This document shows positions 25,389-34,893 of a stretch of 64,000 nucleotides of DNA, one piece after another; position 1 is the stretch's first letter; every line of letters begins with the position of its first letter. This DNA comes from CALJTV01 sp036821185 (GTDB lineage: Bacteria > Chloroflexota > Dehalococcoidia > GIF9 > UBA5629): positions 62,001 to 126,000 of the forward strand of contig DAISKD010000003.1 of assembly GCA_036821185.1 (NCBI GenBank). Direction: 5' to 3'. Below the pieces are notes generated by a model that had not been told where the DNA came from, did no database searches, and worked only from the letters and a program-made list of their open reading frames with translations. The position numbers were made by a program, and so were the translations under genes.

Positions 25389-26375
25389 TCACCCCAAGTT
25401 GGCTGCCTCCTGTCTGACCAGCCGTCTAATTTTCTGATGGACCTCAAGGGGGGTAGCGATGTCCTCCCTCCCGGACAACCAGTGGAAGTGGTTCCTGTTG
25501 TCAGAGCCGCCGATTTTCTCTCTTTCTCTGACCAGCTTTTCCACCGCCGGGCGTTTTCCTTTTGCCCAGGTCTCCAGCACCGTCCACAGGTCATCGAGGT
25601 GGGTTGATGCCAGTCCCATGGTGGCATAGGGTAGTGCGTACTGGTTGGCGTTGAAGGCTATAGCCAAACCCCCTGCCTGGTCTACGGCCTGTAGTATTTT
25701 GAAATCGGTGATGCTATCGCCCACCACCACCCAGGCGGAGAGCGGCTGTTTGTGAGTCTCGGCAAACTGTTTTAATGCCTGTACCTTTCGCGCGCCACCC
25801 ACGGGCTTTACCCTCTCCATTATTCGTTCCAGGCTCGTCTTCTGGATGTCCTGCCAGTAGAAGCGGTCGAGTCGGTCTTTTATCCAGGCATCGTCTATCG
25901 ACTGCTGGGCCAATAGCTCAGTCTCGAGGTGTTCAATATGGCGGAAATCGTCTCTGGACACAATCCGCCGTAGTTCATCGATCGGGAATGGGGTACAAGC
26001 AACGTTCTGGGAGAAGATGTTAAGCCTGTGGGCAATATGTCGGGCATATTGCTGATAGCTGGTACTGATGCAGAACACCCTCCAACCGGCGGTATTGAGC
26101 AGGAAGACAAGCCTGGCTGCCCCGTTGACCAGGGTTGCCTCTCTAGCCAGCGCCGAGACATCGTCCTCTGTTATCCCGTGATAGATCAAAAAGGGGGCGA
26201 TGAGGGCTAGGGTATCACCCGGTTCATAGCCCGGTCTGGCTTCCAGTGTGAGCAGGTCATCATAGCGACTGATTATTTCAAAGATCTTGTCGCCACCTGG
26301 GAAGAGCTTCATCAGCTCGTAGGCGTTGTCCTGAACTGCCAGAGGTCCTTCCAGGTCAAAGGCGATGAACTTCAT
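25389..26375 (-). CDS. HAD-superfamily hydrolase
   Basis: A 328-aa protein. Motif I is FIAFDLEGPLAV, in which the second Asp of the usual DxD is Glu, as in some phosphoserine-phosphatase-like and ThrH-like members. Motif II is in FCISTSYQQYA and motif IV is VVGDSITDFKIL. A long helical cap lies between. The C-terminal tail (about 285-328) is basic and unassigned. The unusual DxE may alter phosphatase activity. It overlaps the upstream formyltransferase gene by 20 nt and precedes pfkB. Confidence 0.75.
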   Translation of the reverse strand: MKFIAFDLEGPLAVQDNAYELMKLFPGGDKIFEIISRYDDLLTLEARPGYEPGDTLALIAPFLIYHGITEDDVSALAREATLVNGAARLVFLLNTAGWRVFCISTSYQQYARHIAHRLNIFSQNVACTPFPIDELRRIVSRDDFRHIEHLETELLAQQSIDDAWIKDRLDRFYWQDIQKTSLERIMERVKPVGGARKVQALKQFAETHKQPLSAWVVVGDSITDFKILQAVDQAGGLAIAFNANQYALPYATMGLASTHLDDLWTVLETWAKGKRPAVEKLVREREKIGGSDNRNHFHWLSGREDIATPLEVHQKIRRLVRQEAANLG

Positions 26376-27195
26376 TTTGCTGCACCATCCTGTTTACTTC
26401 CGCAGTAAGGTCATATCCGGCTATCTGTCTACCTTGATCGTCCAACACAGCACCGTCTTTGATCGCGATCTTTTTTTCGGCAAGTGCCTTCAGTGTGGTT
26501 ACTATCAGAGGCAGCTCTCTGGCAACGCCGTGCTGGCGTATGAGCTGGAAGAGCTCATTTTGTTCGCCCTCCTCCCTTGTTATGTCTGCCACCGAGCGGT
26601 TGTCCAGTTTTTGCCACAGCCTGTCGAACTGCCCACCTATGATGGGAAAGGTGCAGTAGGTGACCACTGGGCCGCTGTCCAATTGTGGTGTCACCAGATG
26701 CATCATTACGCCGGTCTCTTTGGCTTTGTCTTCTATCAGTTTCCAAATGACCTCTTGCCAGGTACCCTTGGGACCGCCCGGTTTTGCCGGATGGAGGTTG
26801 ATCATATTGTACTGCCGGCACATCTCATTGCCCACAATGAGCATATAGCCTGCGAGGACGCAGAGGTCTGGCTTGAAGCCTTGAAGTAGTCTCATCACCT
26901 GCCGGTCGTATTCCAGGCGCCACAATGGAAGTCCTGTCTCCGGGTCCGTGCCCTCAATCTTGTCAGCCAGTTTTTTCTGGAACTGTTTCGATGAAAGGCA
27001 GACTAGCGGGATGCCATAGCTTTCGACCAGTTTGAAGAACAGGTCGCTTTGCTCCGACTCGCCGGGCTCACGGTTGCTGAAGACGAATGACAGTCTGGCA
27101 GGTATGTTGCCGCTCTGGATATGCTGGTATACTGTCTGGAGAAGCAGTCTGGCTGCTTCATCCCTGCCCGTGGAGAACCAACCCAGATCCAGCAT
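26356..27195 (-). CDS. Formyltransferase family protein (PurN-like)
   Basis: A 279-aa protein with a formyl_trans_N-type fold. The catalytic Asn-His-Asp trio of GAR transformylases is recognisable: Asn and His in MINLHPAKPGG and Asp in PQLDSGPVVTY, with LAGYMLIV before them. It is longer than PurN (about 200 aa), with an insertion around residues 60-95 and a C-terminal extension. The N-terminus (LGWFSTGRDEAARLL) replaces the usual VLxSGxGSN loop. So the folate donor is likely but the acceptor may not be GAR. No Shine-Dalgarno is visible before the ATG; it follows the PHP gene by 7 nt. Confidence 0.7.
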   Translation of the reverse strand: MLDLGWFSTGRDEAARLLLQTVYQHIQSGNIPARLSFVFSNREPGESEQSDLFFKLVESYGIPLVCLSSKQFQKKLADKIEGTDPETGLPLWRLEYDRQVMRLLQGFKPDLCVLAGYMLIVGNEMCRQYNMINLHPAKPGGPKGTWQEVIWKLIEDKAKETGVMMHLVTPQLDSGPVVTYCTFPIIGGQFDRLWQKLDNRSVADITREEGEQNELFQLIRQHGVARELPLIVTTLKALAEKKIAIKDGAVLDDQGRQIAGYDLTAEVNRMVQQNEVHRL

Positions 27196-27202
27196 CAGCG
27201 CC

Positions 27203-27859
27203 TTAGAATAATTGTTTTTTCAGCCTTGCCCAGGTGCTATGGAAGTGGACGATCGGGCTTGACCTGTTGCCGCTGATCTTTCCCTGTTCCAGTGAGGCGA
27301 TGAAGCCCTCTTTATCGTTGAAGTCTGGCATCTCTATATAGGCATTGCCGATTTCCTGTGGCGAATGGGCATCGCTGCCAGCACTTGCTAGCTTGCCGTA
27401 CTTGTGAGCTAGCTGCCAGGCTTTATCGGTGCTGGTGGGCGAGAGGCTGCGGGCATTGAAGACCTCGACTATATCCACCTGCGGCATCAGGCTTTCAAAA
27501 AGGGAGTCTCTGGAGGCGGACAGCCGCACTGTATCGTAGGGGTGCGGGATACATACCAGGCCCCCCTGCGACTTGATGCGGCTTATTGTTTCTTCCAGGG
27601 AAAGCCCGCTGGGAATATGGTGGCTGAGGAACAATCCGATGAGCTCACCGCCGGAGGTCAGGATCTCTTCTCCGACGATCACCTTGAATGGGGCAATTTC
27701 TCTCATATGCAGGGCACCTTCGATGGTATTGTGGTCGGTGATGGCAAGGCAATTAATGCCCACCTTGAGGCAACGGTCAATTATCTGCTCCAGGGGCATA
27801 GCGCAGTCCATAGAATAGCAGGTGTGGAGATGGAGGTCGGCCCTTATTCTCTGGTTCAA
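27203..27859 (-). CDS. PHP-domain metal-dependent phosphoesterase
   Basis: A 218-aa stand-alone PHP protein. The metal-binding residues are visible in RADLHLHTCYSMDC, AITDHNTIEGA, VGEEI, CIPHPYD and ASAGSDAHSPQEIG. Such YciV/TrpH-like enzymes are trinuclear-metal phosphoesterases acting on nucleotides or sugar phosphates. There is no polymerase domain. It overlaps the efp end by 4 nt and precedes the formyltransferase. Confidence 0.88.
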   Translation of the reverse strand: MNQRIRADLHLHTCYSMDCAMPLEQIIDRCLKVGINCLAITDHNTIEGALHMREIAPFKVIVGEEILTSGGELIGLFLSHHIPSGLSLEETISRIKSQGGLVCIPHPYDTVRLSASRDSLFESLMPQVDIVEVFNARSLSPTSTDKAWQLAHKYGKLASAGSDAHSPQEIGNAYIEMPDFNDKEGFIASLEQGKISGNRSSPIVHFHSTWARLKKQLF

Positions 27860-28416
27860 CTTATCCTCTCCAGGTACTCCCCGGTCCTGGTGTCGACTTT
27901 GATCACGTCGCCGTTGTTGATAAACAATGGCACCTTGATGGTGATGCCTGTTTCCAGCTTGGCTGGCTTGCTGCCGGCGGTGGCGGTATCACCTTTGAAC
28001 CCGGGCCCGGTCTCCACCACCTTCAGCTCCACTGCGACCGGTAGTTCGATGCCAACAGCTTTACCTTGGTGGGTCAGTATCTCCAGGTTCAAGTCTTCTT
28101 TTAGATAGTTCAAAGCATCACCGAGCATCGACTTGTCCAGCGGTATCTGCTCGAAGGTCTTTGTGTCCATAAAGTAGTAGAGGTGCCCATCGTTATAGAT
28201 ATACTGGACGGGGCGGTGTTCCAGGAAGGCCCGTTTGAATTTTTCGCTGGCCTGGAACGAACGCTCCGTTATGTAGCCGGCGCGGAGGTCGCGTAGCTTG
28301 AGCCTGACCTGTGCCGAGCCGCGCCCCATTTTGATGTGCTGGTAGTCGAGCACCTGGTAAAGGTTCCCGTCCAGCTCGATGGTGATGCCTTTTTTCAGTT
28401 CACCGGCGTCTATCAT
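27856..28416 (-). CDS. efp: Translation elongation factor P
   Basis: A 186-aa three-domain EF-P (KOW-like, then two OB domains, ending GEYLERIS) that relieves ribosome stalling at polyproline. The tip of the domain I loop reads KMGRGSAQV, with Arg where E. coli has the beta-lysylated Lys34. This is not the EpmA-type sequence; it may be unmodified or changed by another enzyme. Neighbouring pepP (Xaa-Pro peptidase) gives the common pepP-efp pair, with a 4-nt overlap. Confidence 0.96.
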   Translation of the reverse strand: MIDAGELKKGITIELDGNLYQVLDYQHIKMGRGSAQVRLKLRDLRAGYITERSFQASEKFKRAFLEHRPVQYIYNDGHLYYFMDTKTFEQIPLDKSMLGDALNYLKEDLNLEILTHQGKAVGIELPVAVELKVVETGPGFKGDTATAGSKPAKLETGITIKVPLFINNGDVIKVDTRTGEYLERIS

Positions 28417-29504
28417 CTGGTGAGCAGACCTCCTGATGTGGTATTGGCTATTTTAGCAGACCGCGACAGCGGCCTGGCTTTGCCACCTTGCATAACTACC
28501 GTGTCCTCGATCCTTATGCCACCCCAGCCCGGTATGTATATCCCCGGTTCAATGGTAAACACCATGTTGTCCTGCAACACGTCGGGCGAGTCGGGGGAGA
28601 GACGGGGTAGCTCATGAGGGTTGAGCCCGACGCCGTGCCCCAGTCCGTGCCCGAATTTTTCTCCATAGCCAGCCTGTTCGATGATGGTCCTGGCAAGATT
28701 GTCTGCCTCGTTGCCAGTCATTCCAGCGGTGATGGTGGCAATAGCGGTAAGCTGTGCACCGAGGACGATGTCGTAGATTCTGGCGAATACCCCGTCCTCG
28801 CTGCCGAGGACGATGGTGCGGGTCAAATCACTGCAATAACCATTGATGCGAGCCCCAAGGTCGATGACTATGGGCTCGTTTTCTCGGATGCGTTTCTCGG
28901 ATGCGCGGGCATGCGGTAGCGCTGAATTGGGGCCCGAGGCGACGATGATATCGAAAGGTACGGTCTCGCTCCCCTGATTGCGGAGGAATTTCTCCACCTC
29001 CCAGGCAACCTCCTTCTCAGTGATGTTGGGGCGGATGATGGACCTAGCGTGTTCGAAGGCGGCGTCAGCAAGCGCTGCTGCTGCGGTGATGCTATCTATT
29101 TCCTCCTTGTCTTTGATGGCACGTAGCGATTCCACCACGTTGTCCGTGGGTGTGAGCTTGATGCCACAATTTCTCAGCACGGTGCGCAACTTTTGATAGG
29201 TGGCGAAGGGGAGGTAGTTTGACTCGAAGCCGATTTTCCTGGCACCCAAATTGACAGCCAGCTCTGGCAACCATTTTGCGGGCTCGCCTTTGATGTGTAC
29301 TACCTCAAATTCCGTTGCTTCCTGCTGGGCCTGTTCCACATATCTGAAGTCGACAGCCAGCAAGGCGCTTTTCTGAGATATGATCAGCCAGCCGGTGGAG
29401 CCGCGGAAATTGGACAGATAACGGCGGTTTTCCGGGTGCGCGATAAAGAGCGCATCCAGTCCCAGGTCTGCCAGTGATTGACGCAGCTTTGCCAGTCGGT
29501 TCAT
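28413..29504 (-). CDS. pepP: Xaa-Pro aminopeptidase (M24B)
   Basis: A 363-aa metallopeptidase with an N-terminal creatinase-like domain (about 1-130) and a C-terminal pita-bread domain. Dinuclear metal ligands are seen: two Asp in DLGARINGYCSDLTRT, His in GHGLGHGVGLNPHE, and Glu in FTIEPGIYIPGW and GIRIED. It removes residues N-terminal to proline. Overlaps of 4 nt with both aroQ and efp show tight coupling. Confidence 0.93.
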   Translation of the reverse strand: MNRLAKLRQSLADLGLDALFIAHPENRRYLSNFRGSTGWLIISQKSALLAVDFRYVEQAQQEATEFEVVHIKGEPAKWLPELAVNLGARKIGFESNYLPFATYQKLRTVLRNCGIKLTPTDNVVESLRAIKDKEEIDSITAAAALADAAFEHARSIIRPNITEKEVAWEVEKFLRNQGSETVPFDIIVASGPNSALPHARASEKRIRENEPIVIDLGARINGYCSDLTRTIVLGSEDGVFARIYDIVLGAQLTAIATITAGMTGNEADNLARTIIEQAGYGEKFGHGLGHGVGLNPHELPRLSPDSPDVLQDNMVFTIEPGIYIPGWGGIRIEDTVVMQGGKARPLSRSAKIANTTSGGLLTR

Positions 29505-29950
29505 GACCGTCCTGTTTCTTTAAGCACACTAGCCAGATATTGTAGTGCCAGCAGGTAGCCCTGCCAGCCCAGTCCGCTTATCTGCCCGGTGACCACGGGG
29601 GCGGTTACCGATTTTTGTCGCCACTCCTCCCGGGCGTAAATATTTGACAGGTGCACCTCAACGCAGGGGAGCGCTACATCGGCAAGCACATCGCGCAGCG
29701 CCAGACTGTAGTGCGTCAAAGCCCCGGGGTTAATGATCATCCCGGCGGCTTCCAAGTAGTTTTGCTGGATGAAATCGATGATGGCGCCCTCGCTGTTGGA
29801 CTGAAAGCAGACCACCTCAATGCCGAGTTTCTTGCCCTCGGCCTTCAACCTTCTCTCGATTTCCGGAAGCGTCTTAACCCCATAAAGCTTTGTATCCCTT
29901 TTGCCCAGTAAGTTCAGGTTCGGGCCATTGATCACCAGCACCTTTTTCAT
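29501..29950 (-). CDS. aroQ: Type II 3-dehydroquinate dehydratase
   Basis: A 149-aa dodecameric-type enzyme. Motifs: VINGPNLNLLGKRDTKLYG with the catalytic Tyr/Arg loop, QSNSEGAIIDFIQ, INPGALTHYSLALRD and VEVHLSNIYAREEWR with the catalytic His region. It makes 3-dehydroshikimate, the substrate of AroE encoded at 13799. It overlaps topA and pepP by 4 nt. Confidence 0.96.
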   Translation of the reverse strand: MKKVLVINGPNLNLLGKRDTKLYGVKTLPEIERRLKAEGKKLGIEVVCFQSNSEGAIIDFIQQNYLEAAGMIINPGALTHYSLALRDVLADVALPCVEVHLSNIYAREEWRQKSVTAPVVTGQISGLGWQGYLLALQYLASVLKETGRS

Positions 29951-32088
29951 GTTTTGACCTCTACTCTTTCTATTTCGTCCAGCTCCCCCTTATAATCGCA
30001 GGCGATGCATTTTACCAGATTTTTCCTCCAGGTGGTAAGTATGTTACCACAGTCCGGGCAGCGCTGTGGTAGTGGTCTTCGGTTGAGGGTAAAGTCGCAA
30101 TCGGGATATTTTGTGCAGGCATAGAAACGGCGTTTCTTTTTACCTATCTTTTCCACGATTTCGCCGTTGCAACCGGGCCTGGGACAGGTGACGCTCGTCC
30201 TCACCAGGAAGGGTATGGTCTTTTTGCACTCCGGGTAGCGACTGCAGGCGAGGAACTTACCGTAGCGTCCTATCCTGACGACCATCGGGCTGCCACACTC
30301 GGGGCAGAGCTCTTCTGTGGGTCTGACCACCTTGATTTTGTTTATGTTTTTCTGCGCCTCTGTCACCATCTTCTCAAACGGCCCGTAGAACTCCTTCACC
30401 ACCGATAGCCACTGCTTTTTTCCCCGGGCGACGTCGTCCAGCTCTTCTTCCATGCGTGCCGTGAAGTCGAGCTCGACTATTTTAGGGAAATGCTGGGTGA
30501 GCAGGTCACTAACCACTATGCCGATCTCGTCAGGACGGAACCGCCCGTTCTCTTTGTAGACATAGCCGCGTTCCTGGATGGTGGCGATGATGGGGGCGTA
30601 GGTGCTGGGGCGGCCTATGCCCTTCTGTTCCAGGGCTTTGATCAGGGTGGCCTCGGTGTAGCGGGGTGGTGGCTGAGTGAAGCACTGTTGTGGTATCAGC
30701 TCCAGCAAGCGGAGCGGGTCACCGGGCGTGAGCCCGGGGAGGGGACTGGCTATGGTATCCTCCGCAGTGTCTTCGTCCTTGTCCTCGGTGTACAGGGTGA
30801 GAAAGCCGGGGAACTTAACTGTGTAGCTGGTGGTTCTGAACAGGTAACTCCTGTCTGTGTTCTCCGCCTTTGCCTCTACATCCAGTGTAGCCATATCAAG
30901 AACGGCTGCAGCCATCTGGCTTGCCACCATCCTCTTCCAGATTAGCTCGTACAGTCTGAACTGGTCTGGCGTCAGGAATGGGCGGACGGCCTCTGGCTCT
31001 CTGTGGGCCCTGGTAGGTCTGATAGCCTCGTGCGCCTCCTGGGTCCATTTAGTTTTTTTGGCCTTCTCGAAGGTACGCGCATGAGGTGGCAAGTATGGAG
31101 CACCGAACTTTTCCTTGATGAACTGCCTGGTCTCAGCCAGGGCACTGGCAGCCACATGGGTGGAGTCGGTGCGCATATAGGTGATCAGCCCCACCGGACC
31201 CTCATCGCCGAGGGGGATGCCCTCATAAAGTTGCTGGGCAATGGCCATGGTGCGCTGGGCAGTGAAGCGTAACTTGCGCCAGGCCTCCTGCTGTAAGGTG
31301 CTGGTGGTGAACGGTGGCGCCGGCTGTCGCAATACCTCCTTTACCTGCAGTGACTTGACATAATATTTGGAAGTTCTGAGTTGGGACTGGAGTTCCTCAG
31401 CCTTTTCCCTGTTGGGTATTTCGATTTTGGTGCCATCGGCGAAGCCTACAAGTAGAGCCCTGAAGCTTTGGCTGGTATCCTCTGCTGGCATTTTGGTCAG
31501 CTCAGCTTCTATCAGCCAGTACTCGATGGGGACGAAGTTCTGGATCTCTCGCTCGCGGTCGACGATCATCCGGAGGGCGGCTGACTGGACGCGGCCAGCG
31601 GACAGTCCTCTCTGCACCTTTCGCCACAGCAGCGGGCTTAGCATGTAGCCGACGAGCCGGTCGAGGAGACGGCGTGCCTGCTGCGCGTTGACCAAGTTCA
31701 TATCGATGGAGCGGGGCTGCCGAAATGCCTCCTCAACCGCCTCTTTAGTTATCTCATGGAAGACGACCCGGTATACAGACTTGCCGTTATTGTCCAGTTT
31801 CAGGGCTTTGACTAGGTGCCAGGAGATGGCTTCCCCCTCGCGGTCGGGGTCGGTTGCCAGATAAACTGCTGAGGCTCCTTCGGCTGACCTTTTGAGCTCG
31901 CTGACCACCTGTTTCCTCTGCGGGATTATCAAGTACTTAGGGGTAAATCCGTTGGCGATATCTATGCCCAGCTCTTTTGTTGGCAGGTCACGGACATGCC
32001 CCAGGGATGCTTTCACCGTATATTCACTGCCCAGCATCCTGCTTATTGTCCTGGACTTGGCTGGTGATTCAACGATGACCAGCTTCAT
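29947..32088 (-). CDS. topA: DNA topoisomerase I
   Basis: A 713-aa type IA topoisomerase. Toprim domain: KLVIVESPAKSRTI and ATDPDREGEAISWHL. The active-site Tyr is in GLITYMRTDSTHVA. The C-terminus has three zinc-finger repeats (CPECGSPMVVRIGRYGKFLA, CPRPGCNGEIVEKIG, CPDCGNILTTW), two of them full four-Cys modules. It relaxes negative supercoils. Its ATG shares a base with the dprA stop (TGATG), the classic dprA-topA pairing. Confidence 0.97.
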   Translation of the reverse strand: MKLVIVESPAKSRTISRMLGSEYTVKASLGHVRDLPTKELGIDIANGFTPKYLIIPQRKQVVSELKRSAEGASAVYLATDPDREGEAISWHLVKALKLDNNGKSVYRVVFHEITKEAVEEAFRQPRSIDMNLVNAQQARRLLDRLVGYMLSPLLWRKVQRGLSAGRVQSAALRMIVDREREIQNFVPIEYWLIEAELTKMPAEDTSQSFRALLVGFADGTKIEIPNREKAEELQSQLRTSKYYVKSLQVKEVLRQPAPPFTTSTLQQEAWRKLRFTAQRTMAIAQQLYEGIPLGDEGPVGLITYMRTDSTHVAASALAETRQFIKEKFGAPYLPPHARTFEKAKKTKWTQEAHEAIRPTRAHREPEAVRPFLTPDQFRLYELIWKRMVASQMAAAVLDMATLDVEAKAENTDRSYLFRTTSYTVKFPGFLTLYTEDKDEDTAEDTIASPLPGLTPGDPLRLLELIPQQCFTQPPPRYTEATLIKALEQKGIGRPSTYAPIIATIQERGYVYKENGRFRPDEIGIVVSDLLTQHFPKIVELDFTARMEEELDDVARGKKQWLSVVKEFYGPFEKMVTEAQKNINKIKVVRPTEELCPECGSPMVVRIGRYGKFLACSRYPECKKTIPFLVRTSVTCPRPGCNGEIVEKIGKKKRRFYACTKYPDCDFTLNRRPLPQRCPDCGNILTTWRKNLVKCIACDYKGELDEIERVEVKT

Positions 32089-33197
32089 CAGTTACCTTCC
32101 CTCACTCCTCTTGCCAGCACGTAGTTCATGCCACCGACCTGTTTCACCATGCCCTTGAGCTCCATCATCGCCAGCACGCTGCTGACCACTCCCGCCCCTA
32201 ACCCGCTGGCGCGACAGATATCGTCTATATGGATGGGCTCGTGGGATATCTGCTTGAGCAGGCGGGACTCCATCTCGTTGGTGGGGAGCATTTCCTTCAT
32301 CTCTATCTGCCGGGGGATGATGGTCAGGTTCAGCTCCTCAAGTATGTCCATGTAGTCCTGCACCAGTTTGGCACCTTCCTTGATAAGGCGGTTGGTGCCG
32401 CGGCTGGCGGGTGACAGGATGCTTCCGGGGATGGCGAACACCTCTCTGTCCTGTGCCAGTGCCAGTTCGGCAGTTATCGTAGCACCGCTGCTTTCACCTG
32501 CCTCCACCACCAGCACGCCGAGGCTCATCCCGCTCATAATACGGTTCCTTCTGGGGAAATTTTCAGCTTTGGGCTTGGTGCCCAGGGGATATTCACTGAC
32601 CAGGGCGCCATGTTCCATGATATCGCGGGCCAGACGGGCGTTCTCTGCCGGGTACACAATGTCCAGCCCACAGCCGAAGACGGCAATGGTCCTGCCGCCA
32701 GCCTCGAGGGCGGCGCGATGGGCGATGGAATCGATGCCTCGAGCCAGCCCGCTGACAATGGTTATCCCGTTTTGTGCCAGGTCGCCCACTATTTCCTCGG
32801 TCACCTGGCGCCCGTATATGGTTGACCTCCTGGTGCCCACCACCGCCAGGCAGACCTCGTCCTCGGGGAGGAGTTCACCGCGCACATAGAGCACCGGAGG
32901 GCAATCGTAGGTCTCTTTGAGCCTCCATGGGTACTCAGGCGATTCGCAGGTCAGCACCTTCACCCTGTATTGTTGCAATTTTTCCATCTCCGCTTCTGGG
33001 TCTATTTTGTGTCTGAGGAGAGCAACGGCTTCAGCAGACCTGGTGTCCAGCCCGGCTTTTTCCAGCTCCTTCGCCGGCGCCTTCCAGGCATTTTCCAGGC
33101 TGGAGAAATATTCCAGCAACCGGGCGAGCTTTACCCGGCCGATGCCCGGTATCCTGGAAAAACTGACCCAATATTTCAGCTCTTCCTTAGCTGTCAT
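32088..33197 (-). CDS. dprA: DNA-processing protein DprA
   Basis: A 369-aa protein. An N-terminal helix-hairpin-helix-like segment (SRIPGIGRVKLARLLEYF) precedes the Rossmann-like DprA core (VGTRRSTIYGRQVTE, SGLARGIDSIAHRAAL, GCGLDIVYPAEN, RRNRIMSGMS), and a winged helix ends the protein. It loads RecA on incoming single-strand DNA during transformation. The start at 33197 is chosen over far-upstream in-frame codons because a promoter occupies 33211-33239, leaving a leader of only about 7 nt. It is first in the nine-gene operon. Confidence 0.93.
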   Translation of the reverse strand: MTAKEELKYWVSFSRIPGIGRVKLARLLEYFSSLENAWKAPAKELEKAGLDTRSAEAVALLRHKIDPEAEMEKLQQYRVKVLTCESPEYPWRLKETYDCPPVLYVRGELLPEDEVCLAVVGTRRSTIYGRQVTEEIVGDLAQNGITIVSGLARGIDSIAHRAALEAGGRTIAVFGCGLDIVYPAENARLARDIMEHGALVSEYPLGTKPKAENFPRRNRIMSGMSLGVLVVEAGESSGATITAELALAQDREVFAIPGSILSPASRGTNRLIKEGAKLVQDYMDILEELNLTIIPRQIEMKEMLPTNEMESRLLKQISHEPIHIDDICRASGLGAGVVSSVLAMMELKGMVKQVGGMNYVLARGVREGN

Positions 33198-33210
33198 TTG
33201 AAGCTGACAC

Positions 33211-33239
33211 ATTGTAACACAGGAAGACAACACGGACAA
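33211..33239 (-). promoter_or_regulatory. Sigma70 promoter of the dprA-topA operon
   Basis: Minus-strand TTGTCC (33234-33239), a 17-bp spacer and TACAAT (33211-33216). The predicted start is about 33204, 6-8 nt before the dprA ATG, with no Shine-Dalgarno visible. This suggests an almost leaderless mRNA. Confidence 0.65.
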
Positions 33240-33316
33240 AAGGTGGTTTTTCGGAAAAACTGTGGTCTTGAGTGGCGAAGGTTTGTACCGCCATGTCTGG
33301 TCGTTGGTTTTTGGGC

Positions 33317-33322
33317 TATAAT
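33317..33322 (+). promoter_or_regulatory. -10 element ahead of the FGGY kinase
   Basis: A perfect TATAAT with no good -35 hexamer at 17 bp. The start would be near 33329, followed by GGGGTGAG and the ATG at 33339. Confidence 0.35.
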
Positions 33323-33338
33323 GGTCTGGGGGTGAGAC

Positions 33339-34874
33339 ATGGGCGAACATAGTTGCCCATGATGTGGGCACGAGCGGTGATAAAGCGGTCCTGGTGGATG
33401 TTGAAGGGCATGTCCGTGGCAGGGTGGTTGAGCCTTATCAAACTTTCTACCCCAGGGCCGGCTGGGCAGAGCAGGAGCCTGAGGACTGGTGGCGGGCAGT
33501 GACGCGGGGCACCAGAGGGCTTCTGGAGACCACTGGTGTTTCGCCGAAGGACGTGCTATGCGTTACTTTCAGCACACAGATGATCAATGTCGTGCCTTTG
33601 GGCGCAGCCGGGGAGGTACTGCGCCGGGCTATCATCTGGATCGACAACCGTGCCGGTGAGCAGGCGGAGAAGATAATGGGCAAGTTTGCCGGCGCCAGGA
33701 TGTTTGCTCTGATCGCCGGTGCCACCCTGAACGGGAAGGACGGACTGCCGAAATTGCTCTGGCTCAAGGAGAAGGAGCCCCAGGTATATAACAGTATGTC
33801 GTGCTTTGTGGATGTTGCCGGGTATTTGTTCTACCGCAGCACGGGCAACATAGCTATGGAGTGGAGCGGTGCCTCCGTTTTTGGCATAGATTTGAAGAAA
33901 AAGGTCTGGCGAGCAGTCTGTTCAAGTACATAGGACTCGACCCGGCGAAGTTCCCACCACTGGTCCGGTCCGTTGATAAAGTCGGCAGCCTCACCCCGAC
34001 CGCAGCCCGGGAGTGCGGCCTACTGGAGGGCACGCCAGTTATCGCCGGTGCCGGGGATGCCCCCTGTGCCCTTATCGGTTCCGGTGCTGTGGAGGAGGGC
34101 GATGGACATGTCTGTCTGGGTACATCGGGGTGGGTGGGGGTGACCACAAAGCGCACCCCAACAGGGAAGAGCGGTGTAGCGACGATCCAGTCTGCGGACC
34201 CGGACAAAACATTTCTCATTGCCGAGACCGAGGCTGCCGGCGCCTGTCTCCAGTGGCTGGCTGAGGAAATCTATGGCAGGGAAAAGGCAGAGCTGGGTGT
34301 GCCCGGGGTCTATGCTGTTATGGACGATGAGGTGGCGGGGGTGCCACCGGGCGCGCACTGCGTGCTGTTTACCCCGTGGATTTATGGCGAACGGGCGCCG
34401 GTAAACGATTGCTATGTCCGGGCTGCCTTTTTAAATCTGAGCGGGGAACATAAGCGCAGTGATTTGCTACGTGCTGTCTATGAGGGTGTGGCTTACAATG
34501 TCAGATGGCTGGTGGACATTGTGGAAGAGGGGTTCAAGTTTCCTCTACCAGTATTGCGGGTGATCGGTGGCGGTGCCCGGAGCAGGCCCTGGATGCAGAT
34601 TTTGGCAGATGTTACCGGACGCAGGGTCGAGGCGGTGGCCAACCCTCAGGAATCTGGTGCGGGGGGCGGCGCTGGTGGCTGGGGTAGGGCTGGGCATCTA
34701 CCCCAATTTTGCATCTCTGAAGAAGGTGGTCAGGGTGGACGGATCTTCCAGCCACAAGCGGAAAATCGGGAAATCTATGACACCCTTTTTCAGGCTTACC
34801 AGCAGGTGTACCGCAATCTGCGTAGCTTTTACCGAAGACCGAACAGGGACAGGTTCAACAGGTCTGTCCAATGA
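33339..34874 (+). pseudogene. FGGY-family (xylulokinase-like) carbohydrate kinase, multiply frameshifted
   Basis: The coding signal runs about 510 codons but switches frame four times. Near 33341-33343 one extra G separates the ATG from ANIVAHDVGTSGDKA, the FGGY phosphate-binding start. Near 33904-33918 one base is missing between FGIDLKKKVW and SSLFKYIGLDP. The six-G run at 34661-34666 has one base too many before RGAALVAGVGLGIYP. Near 34736-34745 one base is missing before RIFQPQAEN. Otherwise motifs are well kept (catalytic GAGDAPCALIGSG, then IGGGARSRPW). Either a recent pseudogene or a run of sequencing errors. The substrate is unknown; a phosphorylated sugar/polyol product is expected. 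Confidence 0.8.
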
Positions 34875-34893
34875 TGAAGGAGGAGGTGGCAAT

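Noticed and set aside
33198..33371. N-terminal extension of dprA
   Set aside because: The region contains the dprA promoter and the extension has no family similarity.
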